From Butyrivibrio sp. WCD3002 (GTDB lineage: Bacteria; Bacillota; Clostridia; Lachnospirales; Lachnospiraceae), in contig NZ_AUJO01000003.1 in NCBI RefSeq assembly GCF_000424265.1, positions 124,001 through 188,000 of the forward strand: DNA of 64,000 nucleotides, given 5' to 3'. Positions 1 through 8,950 of the stretch are shown piece after piece. A model generated the notes under the pieces. It saw only the letters and a list, made by a program, of their open reading frames with translations. It did no database searches and was not told the DNA's origin. The position numbers were made by a program, and so were the translations under genes. The stretch's first letter is position 1. Each line of letters opens with the position of its first letter.

Positions 1-26
1 CAAAATATATGATGTAGAATATAAGT

Positions 27-34
27 ACCGATAA
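27..34 (+). promoter_or_regulatory. Possible sigma-28 type -10 element before the chemoreceptor gene
   Basis: The sequence ACCGATAA at 27-34 resembles the -10 element (GCCGATAA) of flagellar sigma-28 promoters, which often drive chemoreceptor genes. It lies about 50 bp before the ATG at 84. No convincing TAAA -35 element is visible at the usual spacing, so this is only a weak candidate. Confidence 0.22.
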
Positions 35-83
35 ATCACGATTTTATTTGTGTTTATGTACGATCATTCAAAGGGGGATTTCA

Positions 84-1805
84 ATGGAGGCAAAGGTTCG
101 AAAAGGTAAACTGATACAGAAGCTTATCTTAGCAGCAATCGCTGCAATTATCGCAATTTCGGCTATTCTTACAATCATAAGTATTGTGGAACTGAAAAAG
201 ACTTATAACAACATGGTAGAAGAAGAGCTCAAGGTTGCTGCAGAGCATCTTCAAAGTGAAATGAATTCCGTATGGGATGGTGACTGGTCCTATGACGGAA
301 CAAATGTCTACAAGGGTGAAGAGAACATTATGGGTGAATACGAGGAATTAATGGATGAACTTCATTCCAAAACCGGTGTTCAGTACTCTCTTTTCTATAT
401 GGATGAGCGTGTCATTACAACTCTTCAGGAAAATGGTAAGAGACTTGTGGGCTTTAAGATTGGCGCTGCCACCAATGAGCATGTTTTACAGAATAAGCAG
501 GAATACTATATTCCCGATTCAGCAGTAGCCGGTACAGAAACTAAATACTATTCATACTACGCACCACTGCTTCAGTCTGACGGCAGTGTTGCAGGTATGG
601 TTTTTGCAGGAAGACTTGGGGATGACGTACAGACTGCAATTCAAAAAGCCATTATCACAATGGTTGTCATTGCTATTGTTCTCGTAGCTGCTCTTTCAAT
701 ATTCGGATTCGTAGTTGCCAATACTGCTTCCGTTAAGATGAGAGCCATCGCTGATGAACTTGGACTCCTTGCACAGGGTAACCTTAACCTCACAATCGAT
801 GAAACTACAATTAAACGTAATGATGAAATCGGTCTTCTCGCCGACGGAGCAAAGGTGCTTAGCGACAAGCTTGGTGAAGTAATCAGGACCACAGTGGATA
901 TGTCCAATGAGCTTAAAAACTCCGGTATGGAACTGAGCGAATCCGCAACAAAAGCATCCGATGCTTCCAACCAGGTAAGCGAAGCTGTTGATGAAATCTC
1001 AAAAGGTGCTGTATCACAGGCTGAGAGCGTTGAAACCGCAGCAGGAAACACTCAGGAAATCGGCAACAATATTGAAATTGTTACTGATAACGTAAATCAG
1101 TTGCAGAGCTATGCTACAGAAATGAAGCAGTCCTGCGAAACTGCAATGGCAGCACTCAACAAGCTGATCACTCAGAGTGAAGAGGTTCAGGCATCTGTTC
1201 GTGAAATCGGTCAGACCATAGATTCCACCAATGAATCCGCAAAAGAGATTTCCAAGTTCTCAGAAGCCATCACCTCAATCGCTTCCCAGACTAACCTCCT
1301 GTCCCTCAATGCTTCCATCGAAGCTGCCAGAGCAGGCGAAGCAGGAAAAGGCTTTGCGGTTGTTGCTACAGAGATCGGACAGCTGGCTGAGCAGAGTTCT
1401 GACAGTGCAGATGAGATCAAGAAGATCGTTGATAAGCTTGTAGCAGATTCTGAAGCATCCGTTGCAGTAATGCAAAAGCTCAACAGCAACTTCGAACAGC
1501 AGGAAGCACAGCTTACAGATACCAAGGGTAACATGCAGAGCATGGCTGAGAACGTAGATAATGTATCAGAGAGTACAGATAACATCTCCGGCAGAATCGA
1601 AGAACTGAATCATGCCAAGGACGAGCTGCTTAATATCATCTCTGATCTGTCAGCTGTTTCAGAAGAGAATGCCGCATCCTCTCAGGAGACCAACGCCTCC
1701 ATGCAGGAGCTCAATGCTACCTTCTCTATCATTACAGAAGCTGCAGGTAAACTGGAAGAGCTTGCAGAAAACATGACAGAAGCTATCAGTTACTTTAAAC
1801 CGTAA
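84..1805 (+). CDS. Methyl-accepting chemotaxis protein
   Basis: A 573-residue transmembrane chemoreceptor that would pass ligand signals to the CheA/CheW array controlling flagellar rotation. The ATG at 84 is chosen because AAGGGGG sits just before it; the reading frame is open upstream to 48 but without a site there. Layout: short cytoplasmic N-terminus, first membrane helix at about 12-36, an extracellular Cache-like sensor to about 185, second helix at about 187-212, a HAMP linker, then a long helical signalling domain. The hairpin tip at about 390-430 carries the near-invariant [13 protein letters not shown] region. There is no C-terminal CheR-docking pentapeptide; the protein ends EAISYFKP. 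The ligand cannot be told from sequence. It is monocistronic and ends at a strong terminator. Confidence 0.93.
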   Translation: MEAKVRKGKLIQKLILAAIAAIIAISAILTIISIVELKKTYNNMVEEELKVAAEHLQSEMNSVWDGDWSYDGTNVYKGEENIMGEYEELMDELHSKTGVQYSLFYMDERVITTLQENGKRLVGFKIGAATNEHVLQNKQEYYIPDSAVAGTETKYYSYYAPLLQSDGSVAGMVFAGRLGDDVQTAIQKAIITMVVIAIVLVAALSIFGFVVANTASVKMRAIADELGLLAQGNLNLTIDETTIKRNDEIGLLADGAKVLSDKLGEVIRTTVDMSNELKNSGMELSESATKASDASNQVSEAVDEISKGAVSQAESVETAAGNTQEIGNNIEIVTDNVNQLQSYATEMKQSCETAMAALNKLITQSEEVQASVREIGQTIDSTNESAKEISKFSEAITSIASQTNLLSLNASIEAARAGEAGKGFAVVATEIGQLAEQSSDSADEIKKIVDKLVADSEASVAVMQKLNSNFEQQEAQLTDTKGNMQSMAENVDNVSESTDNISGRIEELNHAKDELLNIISDLSAVSEENAASSQETNASMQELNATFSIITEAAGKLEELAENMTEAISYFKP

Positions 1806-1817
1806 ATAGATAAAACT

Positions 1818-1850
1818 AAGGCTCCCGATTCTATGCGAATCGGGAGCCTT
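1818..1850. terminator. Intrinsic terminator, probably bidirectional
   Basis: A perfect 14-bp stem (1818-1831 with 1837-1850) closes on a 5-nt loop and is followed by TTATATTT. It lies between two converging genes, the chemoreceptor and the CarD-type gene, and could end both transcripts. Confidence 0.85.
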
Positions 1851-1896
1851 TTATATTTAAATGTTATATAAAATTATCGGTTAATCGTTTAAGTAT

Positions 1897-2409
1897 TCAT
1901 GCAAGAGTAAGCTGTGATAACTCATTTGTAACGCGCTCCTTGATTGCATCAAGCTTAGACTCCATGGAATAAGCCATCTCAGAATACAGGAGCTTCTCAG
2001 CAATACTAAGATACTTCTCATCCATAGAAGCGAACTTCTTGCCTTCAGCAGCTCTTTTAGCCTTGATGCCTCTAAGTGACTTAACAAGGCACATCATCTC
2101 AGGAGCCTTGTTGCGCTTAATAACGTCAACAATAACGGCCTCTGCCTTCTTACCTGCAGGGATGTCATAAACCTCGAGCTCATCAATCTCATTAATAAGC
2201 TCCTCAGCCTCATCTGCATCAATAGCTTCACGCATTTTATCTTCAGCCCCCTCAACGGGAACAAAAATTACTCCTTTAGTGTCTATGCTTGAGACCATGC
2301 TGTAATACAGTGTCTCATTGCCTCTCTCTAAAAATGCCGGAACAAGGATATCTTTTACCTCGCACAGTCCATGGTTACCAAAAACTACACAATCTCCTTT
2401 ACTTAGCAT
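1897..2409 (-). CDS. CarD-family transcriptional regulator
   Basis: A 170-residue protein with the CarD/CdnL/TRCF RNA-polymerase-interaction domain at its N-terminus, recognised from the opening MLSKGDCVVFGNHGLCEVKD and the following beta-rich Tudor-like stretch, then a helical C-terminal half. CarD/CdnL proteins bind the RNA polymerase beta subunit and alter open-complex stability; some Firmicutes members respond to stress or starvation. The start is set by GGAGG just before the ATG. It stands alone between two terminators. The target promoters cannot be inferred. Confidence 0.82.
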   Translation of the reverse strand: MLSKGDCVVFGNHGLCEVKDILVPAFLERGNETLYYSMVSSIDTKGVIFVPVEGAEDKMREAIDADEAEELINEIDELEVYDIPAGKKAEAVIVDVIKRNKAPEMMCLVKSLRGIKAKRAAEGKKFASMDEKYLSIAEKLLYSEMAYSMESKLDAIKERVTNELSQLTLA

Positions 2410-2584
2410 ATTTTTTCCTCCATTTTCAAACTACCAAAATCCAGAGCGACACTAAAATAATTCTAGCAATTTTTTACGATTAATGTAATATATTGGCTCT
2501 ATTCTTAAGAAAAAATTAATATTCAAATCGTACCTGAACATTTGGTGTTTCCTGAGGTTTTACCACTATATTTTGTGGCAAAAA

Positions 2585-2623
2585 GAAGACCCGACGGAGG
2601 TATACTCACGTCGAGCCGTCTTC
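2585..2623 (-). terminator. Intrinsic terminator after the unknown gene
   Basis: On the minus strand the arms GAAGAC/GTCTTC, with an inner CGACG/CGTCG pairing, form an imperfect hairpin that runs straight into a TTTTT tract. It follows the stop of the 149-residue unknown protein. Confidence 0.6.
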
Positions 2624-2669
2624 GTTCATAATAAAATACAAAAAGAAAAAGGAGGAATAAAAATACTAG

Positions 2670-3119
2670 CTATATTGCTTCACCAAGCTTTGTGTAGATA
2701 AAGCCGGTATCCTGACAAAACTTTTGAAGATCTTCACCAAACATCTTCATATAGGCGTCTTCCTTGTACTGCACTTCACTTCCAAGAAACAGCAGTACCT
2801 GTCCGCTCTTAAGATCCCACTCTATATCTGTGGTAGGCTCCAATGCATCTATATCCTTAAAGGATATGCCAAACTTCTCCAGACAATAAGCGTCGCGGTT
2901 GTCTACGCCGGATGTGGCATCGATTATGTCATTTTTCTTCTTTCTCATATCATCGAGCCAGTGGAGTACTATAAATTCTGCAACATTGAGAGATGTGATC
3001 TCATATCCGCCAAGTCTCATGTCGCCAATTACTCTTTCAAAATCTATTTTAGCTGCTGCAAATGGATCAATTTTCTGTTCGCCAACACAAAAAACTGCAT
3101 TATACAAACTCTGATTCAT
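2670..3119 (-). CDS. Protein of unknown function, 149 residues
   Basis: I do not recognise this protein. The start at 3119 is supported by AGGAGG seven bases upstream; the frame is open further but the extra residues overlap a hairpin and look untranslated. It is soluble, has no signal peptide or membrane helix, and is acidic with several aromatic residues. A central Lys/Asp-rich helix (about 55-70) is followed by a stretch with two cysteines, too far apart to suggest a metal site. It sits between its own terminator and the hairpin that ends the UPF0371 gene, so it is probably transcribed alone. The good ribosome binding site and flanking terminators argue that it is real. Confidence 0.6.
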   Translation of the reverse strand: MNQSLYNAVFCVGEQKIDPFAAAKIDFERVIGDMRLGGYEITSLNVAEFIVLHWLDDMRKKKNDIIDATSGVDNRDAYCLEKFGISFKDIDALEPTTDIEWDLKSGQVLLFLGSEVQYKEDAYMKMFGEDLQKFCQDTGFIYTKLGEAI

Positions 3120-3151
3120 GTTAAAGCCTCCTATATTACAAATATAGAAAC

Positions 3152-3187
3152 ACCCCGGTTGTATAGTAATTATTATACCACCGGGGT
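3152..3187 (-). terminator. Hairpin, probable terminator of the UPF0371 gene
   Basis: Arms ACCCCGGT/ACCGGGGT plus an inner GTATA/TATAC, separated by one mismatch, give a long stem with an 8-nt loop. On the minus strand it is followed by GTTTCTATATTT, a moderately U-rich tail. It lies between the UPF0371 gene and the unknown gene downstream. Confidence 0.55.
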
Positions 3188-3251
3188 TCATTTATAAAAA
3201 TTATTAATCCATAAAATATCGCTAAAAATCTAATGTTAAAACGCTACTAAA

Positions 3252-4733
3252 TCAGCCGTGATAAAGCTTCTTGGTCTGATACTTAGCTTCACATGTAAGG
3301 TTAACACCAAGCTTGTGGAAGGTGTTCTCATCAACAGGTGAAAGGATAACTGTTGAATGAACCTCAAGTCCTCTGAGTTTGCCAAGCTGATCAATAGCTG
3401 CCTTAGCCTGCGGATCTGTAGCTGCGCAGATTGTAAGCGCGATAAGTATCTCTCCTACATGAAGGTGAGGGTTGTGTCCGCCAAGGTGCTGTACCTTCAG
3501 ATCCTGGATAGGCTCAATGATTGAAGGAGCAATGAGCTGTACATCATCAGGAATTCCTGCCAGAGTCTTAAGGGCATTTAATACCATGGCACTGGTAGCG
3601 CCCATAAGAGCACTTGTTTTTCCTGTAATAACCTGTCCGTCAGGAAGCTCTATTGCAGCTGCGGGAGCGCCTGTAAGCTCAGCCTTAAGATTGGAAGCTG
3701 ATACAACGGGTCTGTCCTGAACAGTGCAGCCTGCCTTCTGCATAATAAGCTCAAGCTGGTCGATTCTCTCCTGAGAGCTGTCACCCTTTCTCTTTTCACA
3801 GAGCTCCTTATAATATCTTCTAAGGATTTCCTGCTTACCTGCTGCCTGAGCTGCCTCATCATCGATGATACAGTTACCGGCCATATTTACACCCATATCT
3901 GTAGGTGACTTGTAGGGTGAATCACCGTAAATCTGCTTGAACATTGTATTAAGCACAGGGAAAACAGCAACGTCACGGTTGTAGTTTACTGTTGAAACTC
4001 CGTATGCTTCAAGATGATAAGGATCGATCATATTCATGTCTGCAAGATCTACAGTAGCTGCCTCGTAAGCAAGGTTTACAGGATGCTGAAGCGGAATATT
4101 CCAGATAGGGAAGGTCTCAAACTTTGCATAACCTGCCTTAACACCATGGATGTTTTCATGATAAAGCTGTGAAAGACATACAGCCATTTTTCCGCTTCCG
4201 GGACCGGGTGCAGTAACCACAACAAGTGAATGCTTGGTCTCGATATACTCGTTTTTACCATATCCCTCATCGCTGATGATAAGCGGAATATTTGAGGGAT
4301 ATCCGGGAATTGTATAGTGCTTGTACACCTTGATGCCAAGGCTCTCAAGCTTTTTCTGATATGCGATTACGGTGTCTGTTCCATCATATCTTGTAAGAAC
4401 AACAGAACCTACATAGAGACCGTAATCATGGAAAGCATCAATAAGTCTCAGTACATCCATATCATAAGTGATACCAAGATCGCCTCTAACCTTATTCTTC
4501 TCAATATCGCCTGCGTTGATGGCAATTACCACCTCAACATCTTCCTTGATCTGAGTAAGCATACGGATCTTTGAATCCGGCTGAAATCCGGGAAGTACTC
4601 TTGATGCGTGATAATCATCAAACAGCTTTCCTCCGAATTCCATATAGAGCTTTCCGCCGAACTGACCGATTCTCTCACGAATCTTCTCAGACTGCATGGA
4701 AATGTACTTGTCATTATCAAATGCCTTTTTCAT
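3252..4733 (-). CDS. UPF0371 (DUF1846) family protein
   Basis: A 493-residue cytoplasmic protein of the DUF1846/UPF0371 family, a full-length match in size and in its characteristic opening (MKKAFDNDKYI, then FGGKLYMEFGGKLFDDYHASRVLPGF). Near residue 175 the segment APGPGSGKMAVCLSQLYHE resembles a nucleotide-binding loop. The family is widespread in Firmicutes and some Actinobacteria; I know of no agreed biochemical role, so none is assigned. The stop codon precedes a hairpin, and degV lies only 22 bp upstream in the same direction, so the two are probably cotranscribed. Confidence 0.85.
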   Translation of the reverse strand: MKKAFDNDKYISMQSEKIRERIGQFGGKLYMEFGGKLFDDYHASRVLPGFQPDSKIRMLTQIKEDVEVVIAINAGDIEKNKVRGDLGITYDMDVLRLIDAFHDYGLYVGSVVLTRYDGTDTVIAYQKKLESLGIKVYKHYTIPGYPSNIPLIISDEGYGKNEYIETKHSLVVVTAPGPGSGKMAVCLSQLYHENIHGVKAGYAKFETFPIWNIPLQHPVNLAYEAATVDLADMNMIDPYHLEAYGVSTVNYNRDVAVFPVLNTMFKQIYGDSPYKSPTDMGVNMAGNCIIDDEAAQAAGKQEILRRYYKELCEKRKGDSSQERIDQLELIMQKAGCTVQDRPVVSASNLKAELTGAPAAAIELPDGQVITGKTSALMGATSAMVLNALKTLAGIPDDVQLIAPSIIEPIQDLKVQHLGGHNPHLHVGEILIALTICAATDPQAKAAIDQLGKLRGLEVHSTVILSPVDENTFHKLGVNLTCEAKYQTKKLYHG

Positions 4734-4755
4734 TGTTTTTCCTTTCGTTTATAGC

Positions 4756-5607
4756 TTAGTTCTTATGAAAATATGCACATGCGATAGCTCCGGGACCTGC
4801 GTATGTTCCTATCGTAGCACCTACGTGCTCGATGGGGATATCATCCACATAGCCTTCGTATAGATGTTTACTGTCTTCCTTATATTTCAAAAGAAGATCA
4901 TCTGATAATCCGGAGTATGCTAAGCACATCGGTTTATCATAATCTATTCCGCCGTGTTTATCAATATACTGAATTAACATATTGCTGCCATTTTTTGATC
5001 CTCTGGCTTTTCCAACGACTGCGACTACGCCATCCTCTATGGTTACAACCGGCTTTATTGATAAAATTCCGCCGGCCATAGCTGCGGCAGATGAAATTCG
5101 TCCGCCCATTTTCAGATATTCCAAAGTATCAAAAACAGAAATGACTCTGGCGAACTTCTTTTCCTTTTCTATGATCTCAGTTATCTCATCAGCACTTTTG
5201 CCTTCGTCACGGAGCTGAACTGCCCTCTGCACGATGATGTACTCGGATATGCAAAACTGCTTGGTATCTATAACTCTTACCTTTCCATCAAACTCCTGGG
5301 CAGCTATACAGGCACTCTGATAGCAGCCTGAAACTCCGGAAGAAAGAGTCAGACAAATAACGTCATCCCCTGCTTCCACTGCCTTTTCAAACTCCTCTTC
5401 AAATTCGTAGGGTGGAATCTGACTGGTCTTTGGAAGCTCATCCGACTCAACCAGCCTTGAATAAAACATGTCGCTTGTAAGGGTAACTCCGTCCAAAAAC
5501 TCCTCTTCACCAAAACGGACTTTAAGAGGTATAACAGTGATCCCCCACTCCTTTGCTTTATCCTGTGGTATGTCACTTGCTGAATCGGTAATAATTCTAA
5601 TAGCCAT
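4756..5607 (-). CDS. DegV family fatty-acid-binding protein
   Basis: A 283-residue DegV/EDD-fold protein, recognised by the N-terminal ITDSASDIPQD and the later TSQIPPYEFEE and LTLSSGVSGCYQSA segments. DegV-fold proteins bind a fatty acid in a cleft; those named FakB hand it to the kinase FakA for phospholipid synthesis, but no fakA is in the window, so FakB function is only possible. The start has AAGGAG at good distance. A 12-bp inverted repeat lies immediately upstream and one arm abuts this ribosome binding site, hinting at regulation. UPF0371 follows after 22 bp. Confidence 0.88.
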   Translation of the reverse strand: MAIRIITDSASDIPQDKAKEWGITVIPLKVRFGEEEFLDGVTLTSDMFYSRLVESDELPKTSQIPPYEFEEEFEKAVEAGDDVICLTLSSGVSGCYQSACIAAQEFDGKVRVIDTKQFCISEYIIVQRAVQLRDEGKSADEITEIIEKEKKFARVISVFDTLEYLKMGGRISSAAAMAGGILSIKPVVTIEDGVVAVVGKARGSKNGSNMLIQYIDKHGGIDYDKPMCLAYSGLSDDLLLKYKEDSKHLYEGYVDDIPIEHVGATIGTYAGPGAIACAYFHKN

Positions 5608-5619
5608 AATAATCTCCTT

Positions 5620-5671
5620 AAGTAAACTGTTTAAATAATCACCTGGTAAAAACCCAAGTAACAGTTTACTT
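5620..5671. promoter_or_regulatory. 12-bp perfect inverted repeat touching the degV ribosome binding site
   Basis: AAGTAAACTGTT at 5620-5631 is matched exactly by its complement at 5660-5671, with a 28-nt spacer. The proximal arm directly adjoins the AAGGAG of degV. There is no T-tract, so it is more like an operator or a translation-controlling stem than a terminator. Confidence 0.45.
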
Positions 5672-5705
5672 TAGGAAAACTCTTTTATCAAACCAGTTCC
5701 CTGAC

Positions 5706-6746
5706 TTAATTCTGCTCCTCTAAATGTCTCCTTCTCAGCTGTCCGCAGGCACCGTCAATATCACGGCCCATTTCGCGGCGAACGGTTGCATTTATATGGC
5801 GCTTTTCAAGACGTTTTTGGAAATCCAAAACACGCTTTCTTGTACTCTCCACGAAATCTCTTTCTTTTATTGGATTAACAGGAATCAGGTTTACCACACA
5901 GTTTAAGTCTGACAGTAAAGCTGCCAGCTCATCTGCATCATCATCGGTATCGTTGACTCCGCCCACAAGGGAATACTCAAAGGTCAGCTGTCTTCCTGTT
6001 TTTTCGAAATAGCTTCTGCAGGCCTCCATGAGTTCATCAATTGAATATTTGTTGGCTATAGGCATAAGCTCCTGTCTCTTTGCCTGATTGGAAGCATGAA
6101 GTGAAATAGCCAGATTTATCTGAAGCTTCTCATCTGCAAGCCTGTACATGTTTGGAACTATTCCGCAGGTTGAAACCGTAATATTTCTCTGGCCCATATT
6201 CAGACCGTTCTCATCGGATAAAAGCTGAATAAATCTAAGAATATTGTCATAGTTATCTAGAGGCTCACCGCTTCCCATGACAACCACGCGGGATATTTTC
6301 TCTCCCGTATCCTTCATAATGGAATATATCTGATCAAGAATCTCAGAGGCCGTAAGATTTCTCTCAACGCCGTCCAGAGTCGATGCACAGAACCTGCAGC
6401 CCATTCTGCAGCCCACCTGAGAAGATACGCATACGCTGTTTCCAAATTTATACTTCATGAAAACACTCTCGATAAGGTTTCCGTCAGAGAGGGCAAAGAG
6501 ATATTTTCTGGTGCCGTCGATGGCAGATTCCTGCACTCTCTCGATACGAAGGGATACAAAATCACATTCAGCTGCAAGCTTATCCCTCAGAGCTTTTGAG
6601 AGGTTTGTCATCTCATCAAAGCTCCTTGCCTGCTTTTTATGCATCCAATCATAGATTTGTCCGGCTCTAAAGCCGGACTCACCCATTTCCTTAATTTTGT
6701 TTGTCAGTTCCTCTTTTGTAAGAGATTTAATATCAATTCTATCCAA
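5706..6746 (-). CDS. rlmN: 23S rRNA (adenine2503-C2)-methyltransferase RlmN
   Basis: A 346-residue radical SAM methyltransferase that modifies A2503 of 23S rRNA, and A37 of some tRNAs in other bacteria, through a cysteine-bound intermediate. The cluster-binding CxxxCxxC is in GCRMGCRFCAST at about residue 115. The methyl-accepting cysteine is expected in the C-terminal GRDIDGACGQL. The start is TTG at 6746, preceded by AAGGA; no better ATG is present. The rsmB-fmt-def housekeeping block lies upstream in the same direction, with an 80-bp gap to rsmB. Confidence 0.95.
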   Translation of the reverse strand: MDRIDIKSLTKEELTNKIKEMGESGFRAGQIYDWMHKKQARSFDEMTNLSKALRDKLAAECDFVSLRIERVQESAIDGTRKYLFALSDGNLIESVFMKYKFGNSVCVSSQVGCRMGCRFCASTLDGVERNLTASEILDQIYSIMKDTGEKISRVVVMGSGEPLDNYDNILRFIQLLSDENGLNMGQRNITVSTCGIVPNMYRLADEKLQINLAISLHASNQAKRQELMPIANKYSIDELMEACRSYFEKTGRQLTFEYSLVGGVNDTDDDADELAALLSDLNCVVNLIPVNPIKERDFVESTRKRVLDFQKRLEKRHINATVRREMGRDIDGACGQLRRRHLEEQN

Positions 6747-6826
6747 AATATTTCCTTAAAATAGTAAGTACTGCCAAAACAGTATTTCCGTTATTGGCAA
6801 AGGTTAATATCCTTCAACAAAGCCCA

Positions 6827-8209
6827 TCATGCTTTGCGTCTTAGCTTTGCAATGAAAAATCCGTCTGTTTCAAATTCTCCCGGTAAAATCTGAATATATC
6901 CATCCTTTGCTGTTTCTATACTCTTCATTTTCTCAGGAAGCTTCTCCGTAAGATCCACCGGCTCAAAGGGAAGATTCTCAAGTATCCACTTTACGTTTTC
7001 TTCATTCTCTTCCTTCGTGACCGTGCAGGTGCTATACATCATGATTCCGCCGGGCTTTACGTAATTCCATACCGCATTCAGGATACTTCGTTGTTTCTCC
7101 TGAAGGTTCTGTATAGATTCTTCGTCCGTATTCATCTTAATATCGGGCTTTCTGCCAATTACGCCAAGTCCCGAGCATGGAAGATCACAAATAAGAACAT
7201 CTGCCTTTGACTCCATGCTCTCATCATGCTTCTCAGCATCATACTGCTCAACCGTCACATTCGCCGCACGCATTCTGTTGACGTTTTCACGTATAATCAT
7301 ACACTTATTTGCGGATAAATCTCTCGCTATAACCTGACCGGTTCCCTTAAGCTTATCCGCTGCATGAAGACTCTTTCCTCCGGGCGCCGAGCACACATCC
7401 ACAACTGTGTTATCTGTTTTTATACCGGCCACCTCGCATACAAGCATTGAGCTTATATCCTGCACAAGAAATGCTCCCTCGTCGTATCCGGGCAAGTATC
7501 TGATATTATCTGTATGATAAAGGTCCATGGCATAGGGCAATATCTCATTCATCTTAAGAACTATATTGCCATTATTTGCCTTTTTCATTTCAGCTATAAG
7601 TGCCTTTAATTCCTCGGACTCAAGTCTTCTGCTGAATCTGATGGAGACAGGTCTTGTCTTTAAGAAAAATCTGAAAATTTTCTCTGTCTGTTCAAGTCCG
7701 TAGTCACCTATCCATCTGTCTGAGAGCCACTCAGGCTGCGAATATTTTATAGACAGATAATAGGCCTTGCTCTCTCTTGTAATTCCGGGTTCCGGCCAGT
7801 CGATCTTATCCTTTTTCCTTGAGATATTTCTAAGGACACCGTTGACAAAGCCCTTAAGTCCCACGAAATGCCTCTTGGCGGTAAGCTTTACCGCTTCGTT
7901 TACAGCGGCTGAATCAGGCACAGAATCCATAAAAAGAATCTGATATACACTCATTCTGAGAATCAGCAGTATCGGAAGCGCCATCTTTTCCGTAGGTGTC
8001 TTTGAAAACTGATTTATGACATAGTCAAGAGTAAGCTTCCTCTCCACAGTTCCGCCTGCCAGATACTTGATAAAAGCCTTGCTCTTGGTATCAAGATAAT
8101 CGTAGCGATCCAGAACTCTTTTGATAGTAGAAAACTCATGATTAGCGGCATCCTCCATCTCTAAGAGAATGTCCAATGCTATTTTTCTCTCATTTACATT
8201 ATCTGCCAT
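6827..8209 (-). CDS. rsmB: 16S rRNA (cytosine967-C5)-methyltransferase RsmB
   Basis: A 460-residue two-domain enzyme: an N-terminal NusB-like RNA-binding domain (about 1-140) and a C-terminal Rossmann methyltransferase. The SAM motif reads VDVCSAPGGKSLHAAD. The two cysteines of the RsmB/RsmF mechanism are visible in DLPCSGLGVIG and STCTVTKEENEENV. It methylates C967 of 16S rRNA. It begins three bases after the stop of the zinc peptidase gene's neighbour order (8213), so translation of the two is closely coupled within the fmt-peptidase-rsmB run, a gene order common in Firmicutes. Confidence 0.95.
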   Translation of the reverse strand: MADNVNERKIALDILLEMEDAANHEFSTIKRVLDRYDYLDTKSKAFIKYLAGGTVERKLTLDYVINQFSKTPTEKMALPILLILRMSVYQILFMDSVPDSAAVNEAVKLTAKRHFVGLKGFVNGVLRNISRKKDKIDWPEPGITRESKAYYLSIKYSQPEWLSDRWIGDYGLEQTEKIFRFFLKTRPVSIRFSRRLESEELKALIAEMKKANNGNIVLKMNEILPYAMDLYHTDNIRYLPGYDEGAFLVQDISSMLVCEVAGIKTDNTVVDVCSAPGGKSLHAADKLKGTGQVIARDLSANKCMIIRENVNRMRAANVTVEQYDAEKHDESMESKADVLICDLPCSGLGVIGRKPDIKMNTDEESIQNLQEKQRSILNAVWNYVKPGGIMMYSTCTVTKEENEENVKWILENLPFEPVDLTEKLPEKMKSIETAKDGYIQILPGEFETDGFFIAKLRRKA

Positions 8210-8212
8210 AAA

Positions 8213-8932
8213 TTAGTCACGCCTTCTTCCGGTTCCGGTGATCATAATAAGTCTAAGAAGCTGTAAAACTGATGAAGCTGCTGCCGCAACATAGGTAAGT
8301 GCCGCTGCGCCTAAAACCTTTTTGGTATGAACCAGTTCATCATCTCCGAGAATTCCATACTCGCCAAGCATAACAAGCGCTCTGTGAGATGCATCGAACT
8401 CTACAGGAAGAGTAACAATCTGGAAAAGAACAGCCAGGGCAAATACCCATACACCTATTTTTGCAAGAGGTGAAATTCCAATAATAAGTCCCAGCATAAT
8501 GATCGGGATTCCAAGCTTTGAGCCGATATTCGCAGCAGGCACAAGAGCTGAGCGAATGCTTATGGGTAAATATCCTGTATGGTGCTGCAAAACATGGCCG
8601 CACTCATGGGCCGCAACTCCTATTGCAGCCACACTTGTTGAACCATAAGTAGCATCTGAAAGATTCACTGTTTTGGTTCTGGGATCATAGTGATCAGTAA
8701 GATTACCGGACACATGTTGTATCTGCACATCCATTATTCCGTTTCTTCTAAGAATCTCATGTGCTGCCTGTGCTCCGGTCATTCCGCTCATGCTGCGGAT
8801 CTTCGCATATTTATTGTAGGTAGTCTTTACCCTTGCGCTGGCAATCATACATAAAAGCGCACCGATAAGAACTAAAATATAGGTGTTATCCCAATACATT
8901 CCCCTGCTCATATATCCATAGGTTTCATACAT
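8213..8932 (-). CDS. Membrane-embedded neutral zinc metallopeptidase (YugP-like)
   Basis: A 239-residue membrane protein with the zinc-binding HExxH in GVAAHECGHVLQHH near residue 115. A membrane helix lies near 17-32 and others flank the central region (about 128-180) and the C-terminus. This matches the YugP-like zinc peptidase family, whose substrates are not established. The chosen ATG has GGAGG eight bases before it. It lies between fmt and rsmB, an arrangement conserved in Clostridia, which points to membrane protein quality control rather than secretion of a specific substrate; that role is inference. Confidence 0.86.
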   Translation of the reverse strand: MYETYGYMSRGMYWDNTYILVLIGALLCMIASARVKTTYNKYAKIRSMSGMTGAQAAHEILRRNGIMDVQIQHVSGNLTDHYDPRTKTVNLSDATYGSTSVAAIGVAAHECGHVLQHHTGYLPISIRSALVPAANIGSKLGIPIIMLGLIIGISPLAKIGVWVFALAVLFQIVTLPVEFDASHRALVMLGEYGILGDDELVHTKKVLGAAALTYVAAAASSVLQLLRLIMITGTGRRRD

Positions 8933-8950
8933 ATCCGTATCCTCCGTTTT

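Noticed and set aside
2724-3197. 157-codon plus-strand frame opposite the unknown gene
   Set aside because: The minus-strand gene has a strong AGGAGG and its own terminator; the plus frame has neither and runs through the hairpin at 3152-3187.
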